Assembly (NCBI RefSeq): GCF_900086985.1
Contig: NZ_LT593974.1
Location: forward strand, 2,418,001 to 2,482,000
Source of the DNA: Halomonas sp. HL-93
GTDB lineage: Bacteria; Pseudomonadota; Gammaproteobacteria; Pseudomonadales; Halomonadaceae
Direction: 5' to 3'
Length of the DNA: 64,000 bases
Shown: in pieces, positions 10,137-18,730 of the stretch
Position numbering within the stretch: the stretch's first letter is position 1
Layout: the number at the start of each line of letters is the position of its first letter
Notes under the pieces: model-generated
Told to the model about the DNA's origin: nothing
What the model saw: the letters and a program-made list of their open reading frames with translations, nothing else
Database searches by the model: none
Program-made: the position numbers and the translations under genes

Positions 10137-10724
10137 ATGACGCTACAACTCCCCTCTTTGCGCACGTCTCGCCTATTGATGGCTGCCGCGCTAGGTGCCA
10201 GCATTTTGCTTGCAGGCTGCGCGACTAACACTCGGGTTGATTCATCAAACTATGCCCAGCGCAGTGAAGACGTGGCCGCTGTTGACGCCACCATCGAACG
10301 GGAAGTGGGCCGCGCGTTAGAGCGCGCCGACGGACGCCTGGGTGATGCACGTATTCGCCCTCATAGTTTCAATGGCATCGTGTTGCTAGTCGGACAAGTG
10401 CCCAGCGAAGAACTACGCGAAATGGCCGAAAAAGTCACCTCTGACTTGCGCGGCGTCGACGAGGTGCATAATGAATTGAACGTGGCAGCGCGCTTGCCCT
10501 CTACCCAGCGTCTTACCGACACTTGGTTAACTAGCAACGTAGTCAGCCGACTGGCTACCAATGACAGCATCGACTCCTCGAAGCTAAAAGTAACAACGGA
10601 AAACGCTAGCGTTTACATCATGGGAATGGTGTCACGCGATGAGGCGGAGCGCATTGTTAACGCTGCCTCTAACGTGGCAGGTGTTCAGCGCATCGTAAAA
10701 GTCTTCGAGTATATCGACGATTGA
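10137..10724 (+). CDS. dolP: BON-domain outer-membrane lipoprotein DolP
   Basis: Outer-membrane lipoprotein with two BON domains; E. coli DolP (YraP) supports outer-membrane integrity and BAM function. The ATG at 10137 has AAAGGAA upstream and gives the signal MTLQLPSLRTS..LGASILLAGC with lipobox LLAGC. BON domain 1 spans about residues 45-110 and BON domain 2 about 120-190 (IMGMVSRDEAERIVNAASNVAGV). Length 195 matches the family. It closes the lpoA operon and is followed by a strong terminator. Confidence 0.92.
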   Translation: MTLQLPSLRTSRLLMAAALGASILLAGCATNTRVDSSNYAQRSEDVAAVDATIEREVGRALERADGRLGDARIRPHSFNGIVLLVGQVPSEELREMAEKVTSDLRGVDEVHNELNVAARLPSTQRLTDTWLTSNVVSRLATNDSIDSSKLKVTTENASVYIMGMVSRDEAERIVNAASNVAGVQRIVKVFEYIDD

Positions 10725-10747
10725 ATTGCGCACTGCCATCGAAAGCT

Positions 10748-10780
10748 AAAAGGCCTCGCCGTTTTACGGCGAGGCCTTTT
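10748..10780. terminator. Bidirectional intrinsic terminator between dolP and sspB
   Basis: AAAAGGCCTCGCCG pairs with CGGCGAGGCCTTTT around a 5-base loop. A and T runs flank both sides, so the element can stop transcription from dolP (plus) and from sspB (minus). Confidence 0.9.
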
Positions 10781-10817
10781 AATATTATAGCTAACTTAAC
10801 AAATAGCTAAAAACAGA

Positions 10818-11321
10818 CTACTTCACGACACGCAGTGATGGTTTTTTCTTGCTACTGCTGGGTTTATTTTTGGACTCTTCCTCTGACGCTTCTGCCGACG
10901 TATCTTCGGGGGATGACTCGGCGTCAGGCGTTGAATCTGTCACTGTCAACGTTGGCTTGCTGGGAGAAGACGTGTCATCTAACGACTCTTCACCTTCGGG
11001 CGAGGCCAATTCCGGCTCGTGTCCGAAAACCATTCCGGCTCCGTTTTCCCGCGCATAAATCGCAATCAGCGCCGGCGTAGGAATCATCACCTGCATAGGC
11101 TGACCACCAAAACGCGCGTTGAAGCCAATCGCTTGGTTTTCCATGAACAAGTCTCGCACCGCTGTGGGAGCGACATTCAGCACGATTTGGCCGTTCTGCA
11201 CAAATTGGCGCGGCACTTCAACACCGGGCTGAGTGGCATCCACGACGAGATGCGGCGTTAGCTCATTGTCTAACAACCATTCGTAAAGCGCTCGGGCGAT
11301 ATAAGGACGGCTCGATTTCAT
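10818..11321 (-). CDS. sspB: ClpXP protease specificity-enhancing factor SspB
   Basis: Adaptor that delivers ssrA-tagged proteins to ClpXP. The N-terminal 110 residues form the substrate-binding fold (SRPYIARALYEWLLDNELTPHL, then ARFGG and the IYARENG stretch). A roughly 55-residue acidic, Ser-, Glu- and Pro-rich linker follows, ending in LRVVK, the known ClpX-binding tail of SspB. The linker is longer and more acidic than in E. coli. A GGAGGAG ribosome site precedes the ATG. It lies 53 bases downstream of sspA, forming the usual sspAB unit. Confidence 0.95.
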   Translation of the reverse strand: MKSSRPYIARALYEWLLDNELTPHLVVDATQPGVEVPRQFVQNGQIVLNVAPTAVRDLFMENQAIGFNARFGGQPMQVMIPTPALIAIYARENGAGMVFGHEPELASPEGEESLDDTSSPSKPTLTVTDSTPDAESSPEDTSAEASEEESKNKPSSSKKKPSLRVVK

Positions 11322-11374
11322 CTAGACTCGCTCCTCCTAGAGACAAGGCCCCGCCACGCGAGGCCCAGGTGGGT

Positions 11375-12001
11375 TCAAGCACGCATCTCTTTTTCGCGCT
11401 CGTTCAACGCGGCCTTAAAAGCCTCGCGCTCAAACACCCGCGACATATAGCTTAATAGCGGCTTTACCTGTTTTTCTGGCAGCTCAATATTCAGCGCCGG
11501 CAATCTCCATAGAATCGGCGCCAAGCAGCAGTCCACGAGAGTGAACTCGTCACTCATGAAATACGGCATATCTTCGAAAATAGGTGAAATACCAATCAAG
11601 CTCTCGCGCAGTTCTTTGCGTGCTTTTTCAGCGTCTTTTTTCCCACCACTGATAATTTGCTCCACCATCGGACACCATTCGCGCTCAATGCGATGCATCC
11701 ATAGGCGGCTCTGGGCACGCGCCACGGGATAAACAGGCAGTAACGGCGGATGCGGGAAACGCTCATCCAGGTATTCCATCATGACTTTCGACTCGTAAAG
11801 TACCAAGTCGCGGTCAAGCAGCGTCGGCACGCTGTTGTATGGATTCAAGTCGGCGAGCTCGTCGGGCACATTCTCGCCAGAGACATCGACAACGTCGACA
11901 GCCACGCCCTTCTCAGCCAGTACAATGCGCACACGATGACTGAAATGATCATCATTACCTGAATAAAAAATCATTGACGACCGTTTGGCCACAACACCCA
12001 T
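11375..12001 (-). CDS. sspA: Stringent starvation protein A, RNA-polymerase-associated GST-fold protein
   Basis: RNA-polymerase-associated regulator with a glutathione-S-transferase fold but no expected transferase activity. The 208 residues contain a thioredoxin-like N-terminal domain ([25 protein letters not shown]) with the [16 protein letters not shown] stretch, and a helical C-terminal domain with [16 protein letters not shown]. The start at 12001 ([10 protein letters not shown]) was preferred; an upstream in-frame start adds 22 unconserved residues. It lies downstream of petABC, as in Pseudomonas, and a terminator separates it from petC. Confidence 0.94.
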   Translation of the reverse strand: MGVVAKRSSMIFYSGNDDHFSHRVRIVLAEKGVAVDVVDVSGENVPDELADLNPYNSVPTLLDRDLVLYESKVMMEYLDERFPHPPLLPVYPVARAQSRLWMHRIEREWCPMVEQIISGGKKDAEKARKELRESLIGISPIFEDMPYFMSDEFTLVDCCLAPILWRLPALNIELPEKQVKPLLSYMSRVFEREAFKAALNEREKEMRA

Positions 12002-12097
12002 GAAACCATCCTCGCAACGAATCAATCTTGGATAATAACACGTCCACCCCACCCTTGGGGAAGCCAACGCTCTGCATTACCGACAAGACTAACACGC

Positions 12098-12125
12098 AAA
12101 AAGGCGCACGGACCGGCCGCACGCC
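12098..12125 (-). terminator. Intrinsic terminator after petABC
   Basis: On the minus strand a 9-bp stem (GGCGTGCGG with CCGTGCGCC, two wobble pairs) with loop CCGGT is followed by TTTTT. It lies 25 bases beyond the petC stop and separates the bc1 operon from sspAB. Confidence 0.8.
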
Positions 12126-12149
12126 CTAGGTTGCCCTTTCCCATCACTT

Positions 12150-12911
12150 TCAGTGAATGTCGCGCCAGTACTCACGCTTGAGAAAATACGCAATGACGGC
12201 AAAAATAAATAAAAATATTAGCACCTTCGGCGCTAATGCCTGTGCTTGAAGTTTGGAGGGCTCGCCCACATAAGCGAGGAAGTTGGTCAGATCATAGACC
12301 TCACCTTCAAACTCCTCCGGAGTTAATTCCCCCTGCTCGGTAACCTCTAATGTATTGCAGTCGGCTTCTTCCTCGGAGGCTTCCTCTTCGTTACCCTCTG
12401 AGGCACTCTCTTCAGGGCATACCTTTTCTTGCACACCCTGCAAGGGCTCAAGCACGTTAGGCATGGCCACCAGCTCAAATACGGTGTTGTTAACCCCTGT
12501 GGGGCGCTCCGGATCCTGGTAAAAACTGAGCAGGTACGAATACAGCCAGTCAGTGCCGTGCAGTCGCGCTGACAACGTCAAATCAGGTGGTGGCGCACCA
12601 AACCAGGCCTCGCCGTCATCCTCGCTCATAGCCGTATTCATCTGATCATTGAATGCCATTTCAGGGGAGAAAATAACGTTGTCTTCAATGATATCCTGGG
12701 GAATCGCCAAATCCTCGGCAGCACGCGAGAACCGCTGGTATTCAAGCGAATGACACCCCATACAGTAGTTAACGTAAAGCTTCATCCCATTTTGCAGCGA
12801 CGCCTTGTCTTGCAAGTCAGGCTCCATTGAATGAGGCGCACTCCCCCCCCCAGCAGCCATAACTGAGATGGGGGCCAGCGCGGCGAGCAGTGCGATCAGT
12901 GTTTTTTTCAT
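12150..12911 (-). CDS. petC: Ubiquinol-cytochrome c reductase, cytochrome c1 subunit
   Basis: Haem c subunit of complex III that passes electrons from the Rieske centre to soluble cytochrome c. The 253-residue precursor has a cleavable signal (MKKTLIALLAALAPISVMAA), the haem-binding CMGCH at residues 50-54, a likely axial Met150 in VAMPNVLEP, and a C-terminal anchor helix at about residues 228-244 before KREYWRDIH. Between Cys165 and Cys185 lies a loop dominated by Glu and Asp; these cysteines may form a disulfide in the periplasm. The start ATG overlaps the petB stop by one base (TAATG). Confidence 0.96.
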   Translation of the reverse strand: MKKTLIALLAALAPISVMAAGGGSAPHSMEPDLQDKASLQNGMKLYVNYCMGCHSLEYQRFSRAAEDLAIPQDIIEDNVIFSPEMAFNDQMNTAMSEDDGEAWFGAPPPDLTLSARLHGTDWLYSYLLSFYQDPERPTGVNNTVFELVAMPNVLEPLQGVQEKVCPEESASEGNEEEASEEEADCNTLEVTEQGELTPEEFEGEVYDLTNFLAYVGEPSKLQAQALAPKVLIFLFIFAVIAYFLKREYWRDIH

Positions 12912-14170
12912 TAGCCAGTCACCCTTTCTGGTACGGGTTTTGTTTTTTCTAACCGCGTATAGATCGGCATCAACAGGAAATAAGCGAAGTAGATCACCGT
13001 GCATAATTGGGCCACTAACGTTCGAGTGCCGGTTGAAGGCAACACTCCAAGCACGCCCAGCGTCACAAAGCTTGCCGCAAATAACGCCAGCATCAACTTG
13101 GAGATCCAGCCCTTATAGCGAATTGATCGCACGGGGCTGCGGTCCAGCCAAGGCAACACAAACATCACCGCAATAGCGGCGCCCATACACATCACACCCA
13201 GGAATTTTGCCTCCAGACCAAAAATCGAGAAAGTGATCGCTCTTAAAATGGCGTAGAAGGGCGTGAAATACCACACGGGGGCGATATGATCAGGCGTTTG
13301 CAATGGGTTAGCCGGTTCAAAGTTAGGCGTCTCTATGAAATAACCACCGCCTTCCGGGAAATAAAACACCACCACGCAAAACACAAACAGAAACACCGCC
13401 ACGCCGACCAGATCTTTCACGGTGTAGTAAGGGTGAAAAGGTATGCCATCCCGAGGGTTACCGGCTTCATCCTTTTTCTGCTTGATATCGATACCGTCTG
13501 GGTTATTTGAGCCCACCTCGTGTAGTGCAATAATATGCAGCACAACCAGCGCCAAAATAACAATCGGCAACGCCACCACATGGAGCGCAAAAAAACGATT
13601 CAGCGTAATGCCCGAAATCAAGTAGTCACCGCGCACCCACTGCGCCAAATCCGGACCAATCGCCGGGATGGCCGAAAAGAGGGAAATAATCACCTGCGCG
13701 CCCCAATACGACATTTGCCCCCAGGGCAACAGGTAGCCCATGAATGCTTCGGCCATCAGCGTCAAATAAATCGCCATGCCGAAAATCCACACTAGCTCGC
13801 GGGGCGCCTTGTAGGAGCCATACAGCAAACCGCGAAACATATGCAGATAAATCACCACAAAAAAGGCCGACGCCCCTGTGGTATGCATATAGCGGATCAG
13901 CCAGCCCCATTCCACATCACGCATAATGTATTCAATGGAGTCAAAGGCCCCTTCAGCGCTCGGGTTAAAGCTCATGGTCAGCCAAATCCCGGTGAGGATT
14001 TGATTGACCAGCACCAACAGCGCAAGAGAACCGAAAAAGTACCAGAAGTTAAAGTTTTTAGGCGCGAAGTAATGAGACAGGTGGTCTTGAAATAGCTGCG
14101 TTGCCGGGAAGCGGTCATCCACCCAACGCATCAGGCCACGCAGGGCTTTAGCTTTATTCGGATTACCCAT
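12911..14170 (-). CDS. petB: Ubiquinol-cytochrome c reductase, cytochrome b subunit
   Basis: Membrane core of complex III carrying hemes bL and bH and both quinone sites. The 419-residue protein has the expected hydrophobic helices, the His-containing segments HTTGASAFFVVIYLHMFRG and FFALHVVALPIVILALVVLH for heme ligation, GYLLPWGQMSYWGA in the Qo region, and the conserved cytochrome-b PEWY-position motif, read here as APVWYFTPFYAILRAI. It overlaps petA and petC by single bases, implying coupled translation. Confidence 0.97.
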   Translation of the reverse strand: MGNPNKAKALRGLMRWVDDRFPATQLFQDHLSHYFAPKNFNFWYFFGSLALLVLVNQILTGIWLTMSFNPSAEGAFDSIEYIMRDVEWGWLIRYMHTTGASAFFVVIYLHMFRGLLYGSYKAPRELVWIFGMAIYLTLMAEAFMGYLLPWGQMSYWGAQVIISLFSAIPAIGPDLAQWVRGDYLISGITLNRFFALHVVALPIVILALVVLHIIALHEVGSNNPDGIDIKQKKDEAGNPRDGIPFHPYYTVKDLVGVAVFLFVFCVVVFYFPEGGGYFIETPNFEPANPLQTPDHIAPVWYFTPFYAILRAITFSIFGLEAKFLGVMCMGAAIAVMFVLPWLDRSPVRSIRYKGWISKLMLALFAASFVTLGVLGVLPSTGTRTLVAQLCTVIYFAYFLLMPIYTRLEKTKPVPERVTG

Positions 14171-14769
14171 TAGGCCGTCTCCTCATCTTCGCCAACGACA
14201 ATGATGTTATCGCCTTCAAAACGATAAGGGGGAACTTCCAGGTTGGTCGGTGCGGGAACATTGCTAAAAACACGCCCCGCTAAATCGAAGCGCGAGCCAT
14301 GACAAGGACAGAAAAAGCCGCCGGGCCAATCGTCGACGCCAACGCCATCTGCGTCAGGCTCAGGACGATAAACAGGCGAACAGCCAAGATGGGTGCAAAT
14401 ACCGATCAGCACGCCAATTTCGGGACGGATTGAGCGCATTTGACCGGCACTATAGGTCGGCTGCAAAGAGGATTCAGAGTCCGGGTCAGCGAGACGATCA
14501 ACAGCGAAGGCTTCGGTACGCTCGATCATCTCGGGCGTACGATTGATAATCCAGACGGGACGCCCCCTCCACTCGACCGTCATGCGTTGCCCTGGGGCCA
14601 ATTTCGATACGTCCGCCTGAACAGGCGCCCCTGCCGCTCGCGCTTTTGCACTAGGTTGCCATGCCGACACAAACGGGATTGCGACTCCAACTGCCCCTAC
14701 CGCGCCGACAACGGTCGTCGCCCCTACAAGGAAACGACGCCGCCCCTTGTTAACGCCGCTATTTGCCAT
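14170..14769 (-). CDS. petA: Ubiquinol-cytochrome c reductase, Rieske iron-sulfur subunit
   Basis: High-potential [2Fe-2S] subunit of complex III. The N-terminus has a twin-arginine motif (GRRRFLVGA) followed by an uncleaved hydrophobic anchor, consistent with Tat export. The cluster ligands are in CTHLGC and CPCHGS, separated by an acidic insert (PEPDADGVGVDDW). The 199 residues match the family length. It is the first gene of petABC; a possible promoter lies about 80-105 bases upstream. Confidence 0.97.
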   Translation of the reverse strand: MANSGVNKGRRRFLVGATTVVGAVGAVGVAIPFVSAWQPSAKARAAGAPVQADVSKLAPGQRMTVEWRGRPVWIINRTPEMIERTEAFAVDRLADPDSESSLQPTYSAGQMRSIRPEIGVLIGICTHLGCSPVYRPEPDADGVGVDDWPGGFFCPCHGSRFDLAGRVFSNVPAPTNLEVPPYRFEGDNIIVVGEDEETA

Positions 14770-14845
14770 CTCCGGTCTCCCCCACTTTTTCCTCGCCGCA
14801 CCATTAAGCGCCTGGGCAAGGCTTGCTATTGTTATTTACTTGCTA

Positions 14846-14873
14846 TGCATAAAGTTGGCTGGTCCGCATGCAA
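14846..14873 (-). promoter_or_regulatory. Candidate sigma-70 promoter for petABC
   Basis: On the minus strand TTGCAT (14873-14868) and TATGCA (14851-14846) are separated by 16 bases, upstream of petA and downstream of the rpsI terminator. Both hexamers are imperfect, so this is only a candidate. Confidence 0.35.
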
Positions 14874-14927
14874 CGCACGCTTAACATTCCATCATTAACG
14901 TACACCTTGTCGAGTTATTGTTGTAGC

Positions 14928-14961
14928 AAAAAAAAAAACGCCCAGGCCGATGGCCTGAGCG
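14928..14961 (-). terminator. Intrinsic terminator after rplM-rpsI
   Basis: On the minus strand CGCTCAGGCC pairs with GGCCTGGGCG (one mismatch) around a 3-base loop and is followed by eleven T residues. It lies 27 bases past the rpsI stop. Confidence 0.92.
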
Positions 14962-14988
14962 CTTTTCGCAGTGTTGCTGAAGCGTTGA

Positions 14989-15378
14989 TTAACGCTTGGA
15001 GAACTGCGGGCGACGACGCGCTTTGCGTAGGCCGACTTTCTTACGTTCTACCTGACGAGCGTCGCGCGTTACATAGCCAGCCGCACGTAATGTAGGACGT
15101 AAGTCCTCATTGTAGTCCATTAACGCGCGAGTGATGCCGTGGCGAATAGCACCGGCTTGAGATGAGCCACCGCCGCCTTCAACCGTGACGTAAATGTCGA
15201 ACTGGTTGACAGTTTCGGTCAGCTCTAGTGGCTGGCGCACAACCATACGACCGGTCACACGACCAAAGTACTGGTCGAGTTCACGATTGTTGACGGTAAT
15301 TTTGCCGGAGCCCGGCTTCATGAAGACGCGAGCGGTGGAAGTCTTGCGGCGCCCGGTACCGTAATACTGCTGTGTCAT
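14989..15378 (-). CDS. rpsI: 30S ribosomal protein S9
   Basis: Small-subunit protein whose C-terminal tail reaches the P site. The 129 residues carry [15 protein letters not shown] at the N-terminus, the [15 protein letters not shown] segment, and the basic tail ending RRRPQFSKR, with the conserved terminal SKR that contacts P-site tRNA. It follows rplM by 13 bases, the universal L13-S9 pair. Confidence 0.98.
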   Translation of the reverse strand: MTQQYYGTGRRKTSTARVFMKPGSGKITVNNRELDQYFGRVTGRMVVRQPLELTETVNQFDIYVTVEGGGGSSQAGAIRHGITRALMDYNEDLRPTLRAAGYVTRDARQVERKKVGLRKARRRPQFSKR

Positions 15379-15391
15379 GGCGAAGATTTCC

Positions 15392-15820
15392 TCAGATGTT
15401 CAGTTCAAGCGGCTGTTGGGCAGCATGCGGATGCTCGGCACCAGCGTACACTTTTAGCTTTGAGTACATGGCACGGCCTAACGGACCTTTTGGCAGCATG
15501 CCTTTAACGGCAGACTCAATGATGCGCTCGGGAGCATGGTCGAGCATTTTATCGAACGTCATGGAGCGCAAACCGCCCGGGTAACCAGTGTGGCGGTAGT
15601 AGGTCTTGGCCTTCGCCTTGTTGCCGGTCACTTGGACTTTTTCCGCGTTGATCACCACGATGTAATCGCCGGTATCAACGTGAGGGGTAAATTCGGGCTT
15701 GTGCTTACCGCGTAAGCGGCGAGCAATTTCGGTAGCCAGACGACCGAGCGTTTTGTCCGTTGCATCAACAACGTACCAATCGCGCTGGACGGACTGCGGC
15801 TTAGCACTGAACGTCTTCAT
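15392..15820 (-). CDS. rplM: 50S ribosomal protein L13
   Basis: Large-subunit assembly protein. The ATG at 15820 gives 142 residues starting MKTFSAKPQ, the same length as E. coli L13; a start four codons upstream is less likely. Family motifs include [29 protein letters not shown] and [13 protein letters not shown]. In E. coli, L13 represses its own operon through the mRNA leader. The leader here contains two hairpins (see the 15849-15918 entry) that could serve this purpose. Confidence 0.97.
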   Translation of the reverse strand: MKTFSAKPQSVQRDWYVVDATDKTLGRLATEIARRLRGKHKPEFTPHVDTGDYIVVINAEKVQVTGNKAKAKTYYRHTGYPGGLRSMTFDKMLDHAPERIIESAVKGMLPKGPLGRAMYSKLKVYAGAEHPHAAQQPLELNI

Positions 15821-15848
15821 GGATGAAATCACCAGTTAAAATGTATTG

Positions 15849-15918
15849 GGTGCTACACACCGCCAAGCGGTATTGCACCATCCCTATTTTTTTTGGTTGT
15901 AGGTAACGTCCCTACAAC
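15849..15918 (-). promoter_or_regulatory. Structured 5' leader of rplM-rpsI
   Basis: Two hairpins precede rplM on the minus strand. The first, 15918-15896, is a perfect 8-bp stem GTTGTAGG with CCTACAAC and a 7-base loop, followed by an A-rich linker. The second, 15879-15849, has outer stem GGTGC with GCACC and inner stem ACCGC with GCGGT. Autogenous control by L13 is known in E. coli; assigning that role to this leader is inference. Confidence 0.5.
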
Positions 15919-15928
15919 GTGTAGCGAG

Positions 15929-15962
15929 GCGGCATTCTACAGGATGCCGCGAGCCAAGTTAA
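15929..15962 (-). promoter_or_regulatory. Candidate sigma-70 promoter of rplM with overlapping inverted repeat
   Basis: On the minus strand TTAACT (15962-15957) and TAGAAT (15939-15934) are 17 bases apart. A perfect 7-bp inverted repeat, GCGGCAT with ATGCCGC (15950-15929), spans the -10 element and could be an operator or a topological element. Confidence 0.55.
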
Positions 15963-16042
15963 GCCTTAATGCGGTTGCCGAGCAATTTTCTGGGCGTCTT
16001 TTCCATCGACAAGCTCAAGAGGCAGCTATTTAAGGTGAATCA

Positions 16043-17221
16043 TCAGGGCTTATGCGGAAGCGCCAGATACTCATGAGACTGCATTTCCTGCAGCCGTGAA
16101 AGCGTGCGCTGATATTCAAAAGTGAGCTTTCCGTCCTGGTAGAGCGATTCCACAGGGGCTTCGGCCGACATCAATACTTTGACGCCGCGGTCATAGAATT
16201 CGTCGACCATGTTGATAAAACGCCTTGCCTGGTCATCATCAGCGCCGCGCATTGCGGGCACGTTAGAAACGATAATCGTGTGGAATTCCCGCGCCAGCTC
16301 TATATAGTCATTTTGACTTCGCGGCCCATCACACAGCTCGGCAAATTCAAACCAGGCGATATCATCGTGCAATCGGCGGGTCGTCAGCACACGTTGATTG
16401 ATTTCAAGGGGCGCATTCTCCTCCCCAGGTTGTCCGGCAATCTCACGAAAACTACGCGAAAGCTCTTTCTCGGCTGCCTCATCCAGCGGTGTATGAAAGA
16501 TTTCAGCGCGTTCCAAAGCTCGCAGGCGATAGTCAACGCCCGAGTCCACATTTACCACACGACAATGGCGATTCAGCAAGTCGATCGCCGGCAGGAAACG
16601 TTCGCGCTGCAAGCCATCTCTATACAAGTCGTCAGGCACGATATTCGATGTGGCCACGAGAACAACACCTCGCTCAAAGAGGGCCTCAAGCAGATTCGCC
16701 AGTATCATGGCATCGGTAATATCTTTGACGAAAAACTCATCGAAACAAATCACCCGCGCCTCATTGGCGAACTTGCTCGCTACCAACGTCAGGGGATTTT
16801 TTTCACCTTTGTAGTGAGTCAATTCGTTATGAACACGCTGCATAAACCGGTGGAAGTGAGTACGCATTTTATCGGCAAATGGCAACGTCTCGTAAAAGGT
16901 ATCCACCAAGTAAGTCTTACCCCGGCCGACCCCGCCCCAAAAATAAAGCCCTTGGACACTTGGCGTGGCGGGCTCAGATACTGTGTTTCTTTTGCCCAGC
17001 AGGCCCGCCACTTTGGCCTTTAGCCCTTTATTGGCAAGAACCGTTTTCGGCACCGTTGATGGCGTCGACAGCAATGCATCGTATAAGCGTTGCAATTGAG
17101 CAACCGCCGCTTCCTGGGCAGCGTCATACTCGAAACCTTCGCGCTTAAGGTCTTCCCGATAACGCCCCATTGGCGTTGCCGCTCTATACGCTGGCTCACC
17201 ACCGGCCGACGTCGCGCTCAT
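16043..17221 (-). CDS. zapE: Cell division ATPase ZapE (AFG1-like)
   Basis: AFG1/LACE1-family P-loop ATPase. E. coli ZapE associates with the Z ring under stress and low oxygen. The 392 residues contain Walker A GGVGRGKT (96-103), Walker B VICFDEF (about 158-163), the VLVATSNIVPDDLYRDGLQRERFLPAI sensor region and the late MRGADDDQARRFINMVDEFYD block. It lies upstream of rplM on the same strand, with the rplM promoter between them, and is divergent from zapG. Confidence 0.93.
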   Translation of the reverse strand: MSATSAGGEPAYRAATPMGRYREDLKREGFEYDAAQEAAVAQLQRLYDALLSTPSTVPKTVLANKGLKAKVAGLLGKRNTVSEPATPSVQGLYFWGGVGRGKTYLVDTFYETLPFADKMRTHFHRFMQRVHNELTHYKGEKNPLTLVASKFANEARVICFDEFFVKDITDAMILANLLEALFERGVVLVATSNIVPDDLYRDGLQRERFLPAIDLLNRHCRVVNVDSGVDYRLRALERAEIFHTPLDEAAEKELSRSFREIAGQPGEENAPLEINQRVLTTRRLHDDIAWFEFAELCDGPRSQNDYIELAREFHTIIVSNVPAMRGADDDQARRFINMVDEFYDRGVKVLMSAEAPVESLYQDGKLTFEYQRTLSRLQEMQSHEYLALPHKP

Positions 17222-17416
17222 CGTTTAACTCTCCCGTTATTTGCAGTTTGAGGTTGCTGAAAAGCACCAGACGAGCTGAAATAAAGCACTAATTATACGT
17301 GGTTACGCTTGCCAACGCATGAGCATTGACCCAACCATCATGAAGACGCCTATAATAGCGGTCGACTGTTATACGCGCTGCACGATAAGCAGCGGCAGGC
17401 ATCAAGGGAGATAAAT

Positions 17417-17872
17417 GTGGAAAGCGAGCCATTAACCTATGCAGCAATAGGCCTTGTGATCGGCTTAATAATCGGTGCAGGATGCTACCGGTTACTGAGT
17501 AAAAGCCAGCGTCAACTTGCATCACTGCGCCAGACGCTACTTGAGCGTGAACATCAGGTCGCATCACTCAAAAACGGTGTGAGCAATCAATTATCCAGTG
17601 TCCACGAATCACTAGCGGCCATACGTCAAGAAACCGACGAGCTGGAAAAAAAGCTCCACGATGATGCGGGCCAATGGCAGCTAGATAAGTTGACACACCA
17701 CCCAGCCGAACTCAGCGACCTGCGTCTGACAGCCGATGCAGCCGTTGAAAAACCCAATGAGCCTGCTATGCCTCGCGATTATGCCGATGGAAAAAACGGC
17801 ACGCTATCCGAAGATTTCGGTCTTAAAGATAAAGACGCTGACGAGGACACGGCAACGCCTCCGCGTTACTGA
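17417..17872 (+). CDS. zapG: DUF1043 inner-membrane protein ZapG (YhcB)
   Basis: Single-pass inner-membrane protein linked in E. coli to coordination of division and envelope growth. The 151-residue product has an N-terminal membrane helix (YAAIGLVIGLIIGAGCYRLL) with glycine-rich packing, a cytoplasmic coiled coil from about residues 28 to 80, and an acidic disordered tail. A GTG start at 17417 is used, with AAGGGAG 6 bases upstream; the overlapping ATG at 17415 is out of frame. It is divergent from zapE and convergent with the Nif3-like gene. Confidence 0.85.
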   Translation: MESEPLTYAAIGLVIGLIIGAGCYRLLSKSQRQLASLRQTLLEREHQVASLKNGVSNQLSSVHESLAAIRQETDELEKKLHDDAGQWQLDKLTHHPAELSDLRLTADAAVEKPNEPAMPRDYADGKNGTLSEDFGLKDKDADEDTATPPRY

Positions 17873-17877
17873 GATTG

Positions 17878-17905
17878 GGCCCCTCAGTTGCATTACCGAG
17901 GGGCC
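17878..17905. terminator. Hairpin between convergent zapG and the Nif3-like gene
   Basis: GGCCCCTC pairs perfectly with GAGGGGCC around a 12-base loop. It lies between two convergent stop codons, but neither side has a T-run, so it may be a weak terminator or a 3'-end protective hairpin. Confidence 0.45.
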
Positions 17906-17911
17906 GAGGCT

Positions 17912-18673
17912 TCACGCAGGGTTATCAATATCAACAAAGCGGTGTTGTATGGCGTATTCGTCCGCTAACCACTCGCCCAGCGCCTGAACACCATAGCGTT
18001 CAGTCGCATGATGCCCTGCCGCCACATAATGAATGCCCATTTCTCTAGCCAAGTGGGTGGTTCGCTCAGAAATCTCTCCGGAGACAAATGCCTGAGCCCC
18101 ACCTTCATAAGCCGCGCTGATCATGTCTTGCGCACCGCCCGTACACCAGGCAATACGCTCTATGTCGCCCACCTCTGGAGCTTCGATCAACAGGGGCTCA
18201 CGCTGCAACATTTGGCCTATTTGCTCTGCCAAGGCGGTTGCGGACAGTGGTTTGGCAACACGCCCCGCCCATAGCAGACCCTCTCCAAACTCTCCATCCA
18301 AACAGCCTTCAACTTTCCAACCAAGACGCTTGGCAAGCTCCGCGTTGTTACCCAACTCGCTGTGGGCATCTAAAGGCAAGTGATATGCCAACAGATTTAT
18401 CTCATGATCAAGCAACGTTTTAATACGCTTGTGTTTCATTCCGGTAATGGCGACCGGCTCGTTCTTCCAAAAATAGCCATGGTGAACAATCAGCATATCG
18501 GCTTGCCAACGCACCGCCTCGTCAAGCAGTGACTGACAGGCCGTCACGCCGGTCATAACCCGTGTCACCTGCTCACGACCCGCCACTTGAAGGCCGTTAA
18601 TCGTAAAGTCCTTAAACTGTGAAGCTCGCAACTGATGGTCGCAGGCCGCCACTAATACATCGCGTTGAATCAC
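17912..18673 (-). CDS. Nif3-like dinuclear metal center family protein (YbgI)
   Basis: Member of the Nif3/YbgI family, toroidal hexamers binding two metal ions per subunit; the reaction is not established for most members. Metal-ligand motifs are LIVHHGYFWKNEP near the N-terminus, HLPLDAH and AAGHHATERYG near the C-terminus. The GTG at 18673 is preferred because AAAGGAG lies 5 bases upstream; an ATG at 18703 would add MGACRSKGVT. The 253-residue length matches E. coli YbgI closely. Confidence 0.88.
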   Translation of the reverse strand: MIQRDVLVAACDHQLRASQFKDFTINGLQVAGREQVTRVMTGVTACQSLLDEAVRWQADMLIVHHGYFWKNEPVAITGMKHKRIKTLLDHEINLLAYHLPLDAHSELGNNAELAKRLGWKVEGCLDGEFGEGLLWAGRVAKPLSATALAEQIGQMLQREPLLIEAPEVGDIERIAWCTGGAQDMISAAYEGGAQAFVSGEISERTTHLAREMGIHYVAAGHHATERYGVQALGEWLADEYAIQHRFVDIDNPA

Positions 18674-18730
18674 CGTCACTCCTTTGGATCTGCAAGCACC
18701 CATGAGATATAAACCAATAAAGTGTTACCA

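Noticed and set aside
16280..17023. 247-codon open frame on the plus strand opposite zapE
   Set aside because: It lies entirely opposite a well-supported ATPase gene, has no ribosome site and no recognisable domain; it is an antisense shadow of a GC-rich gene.
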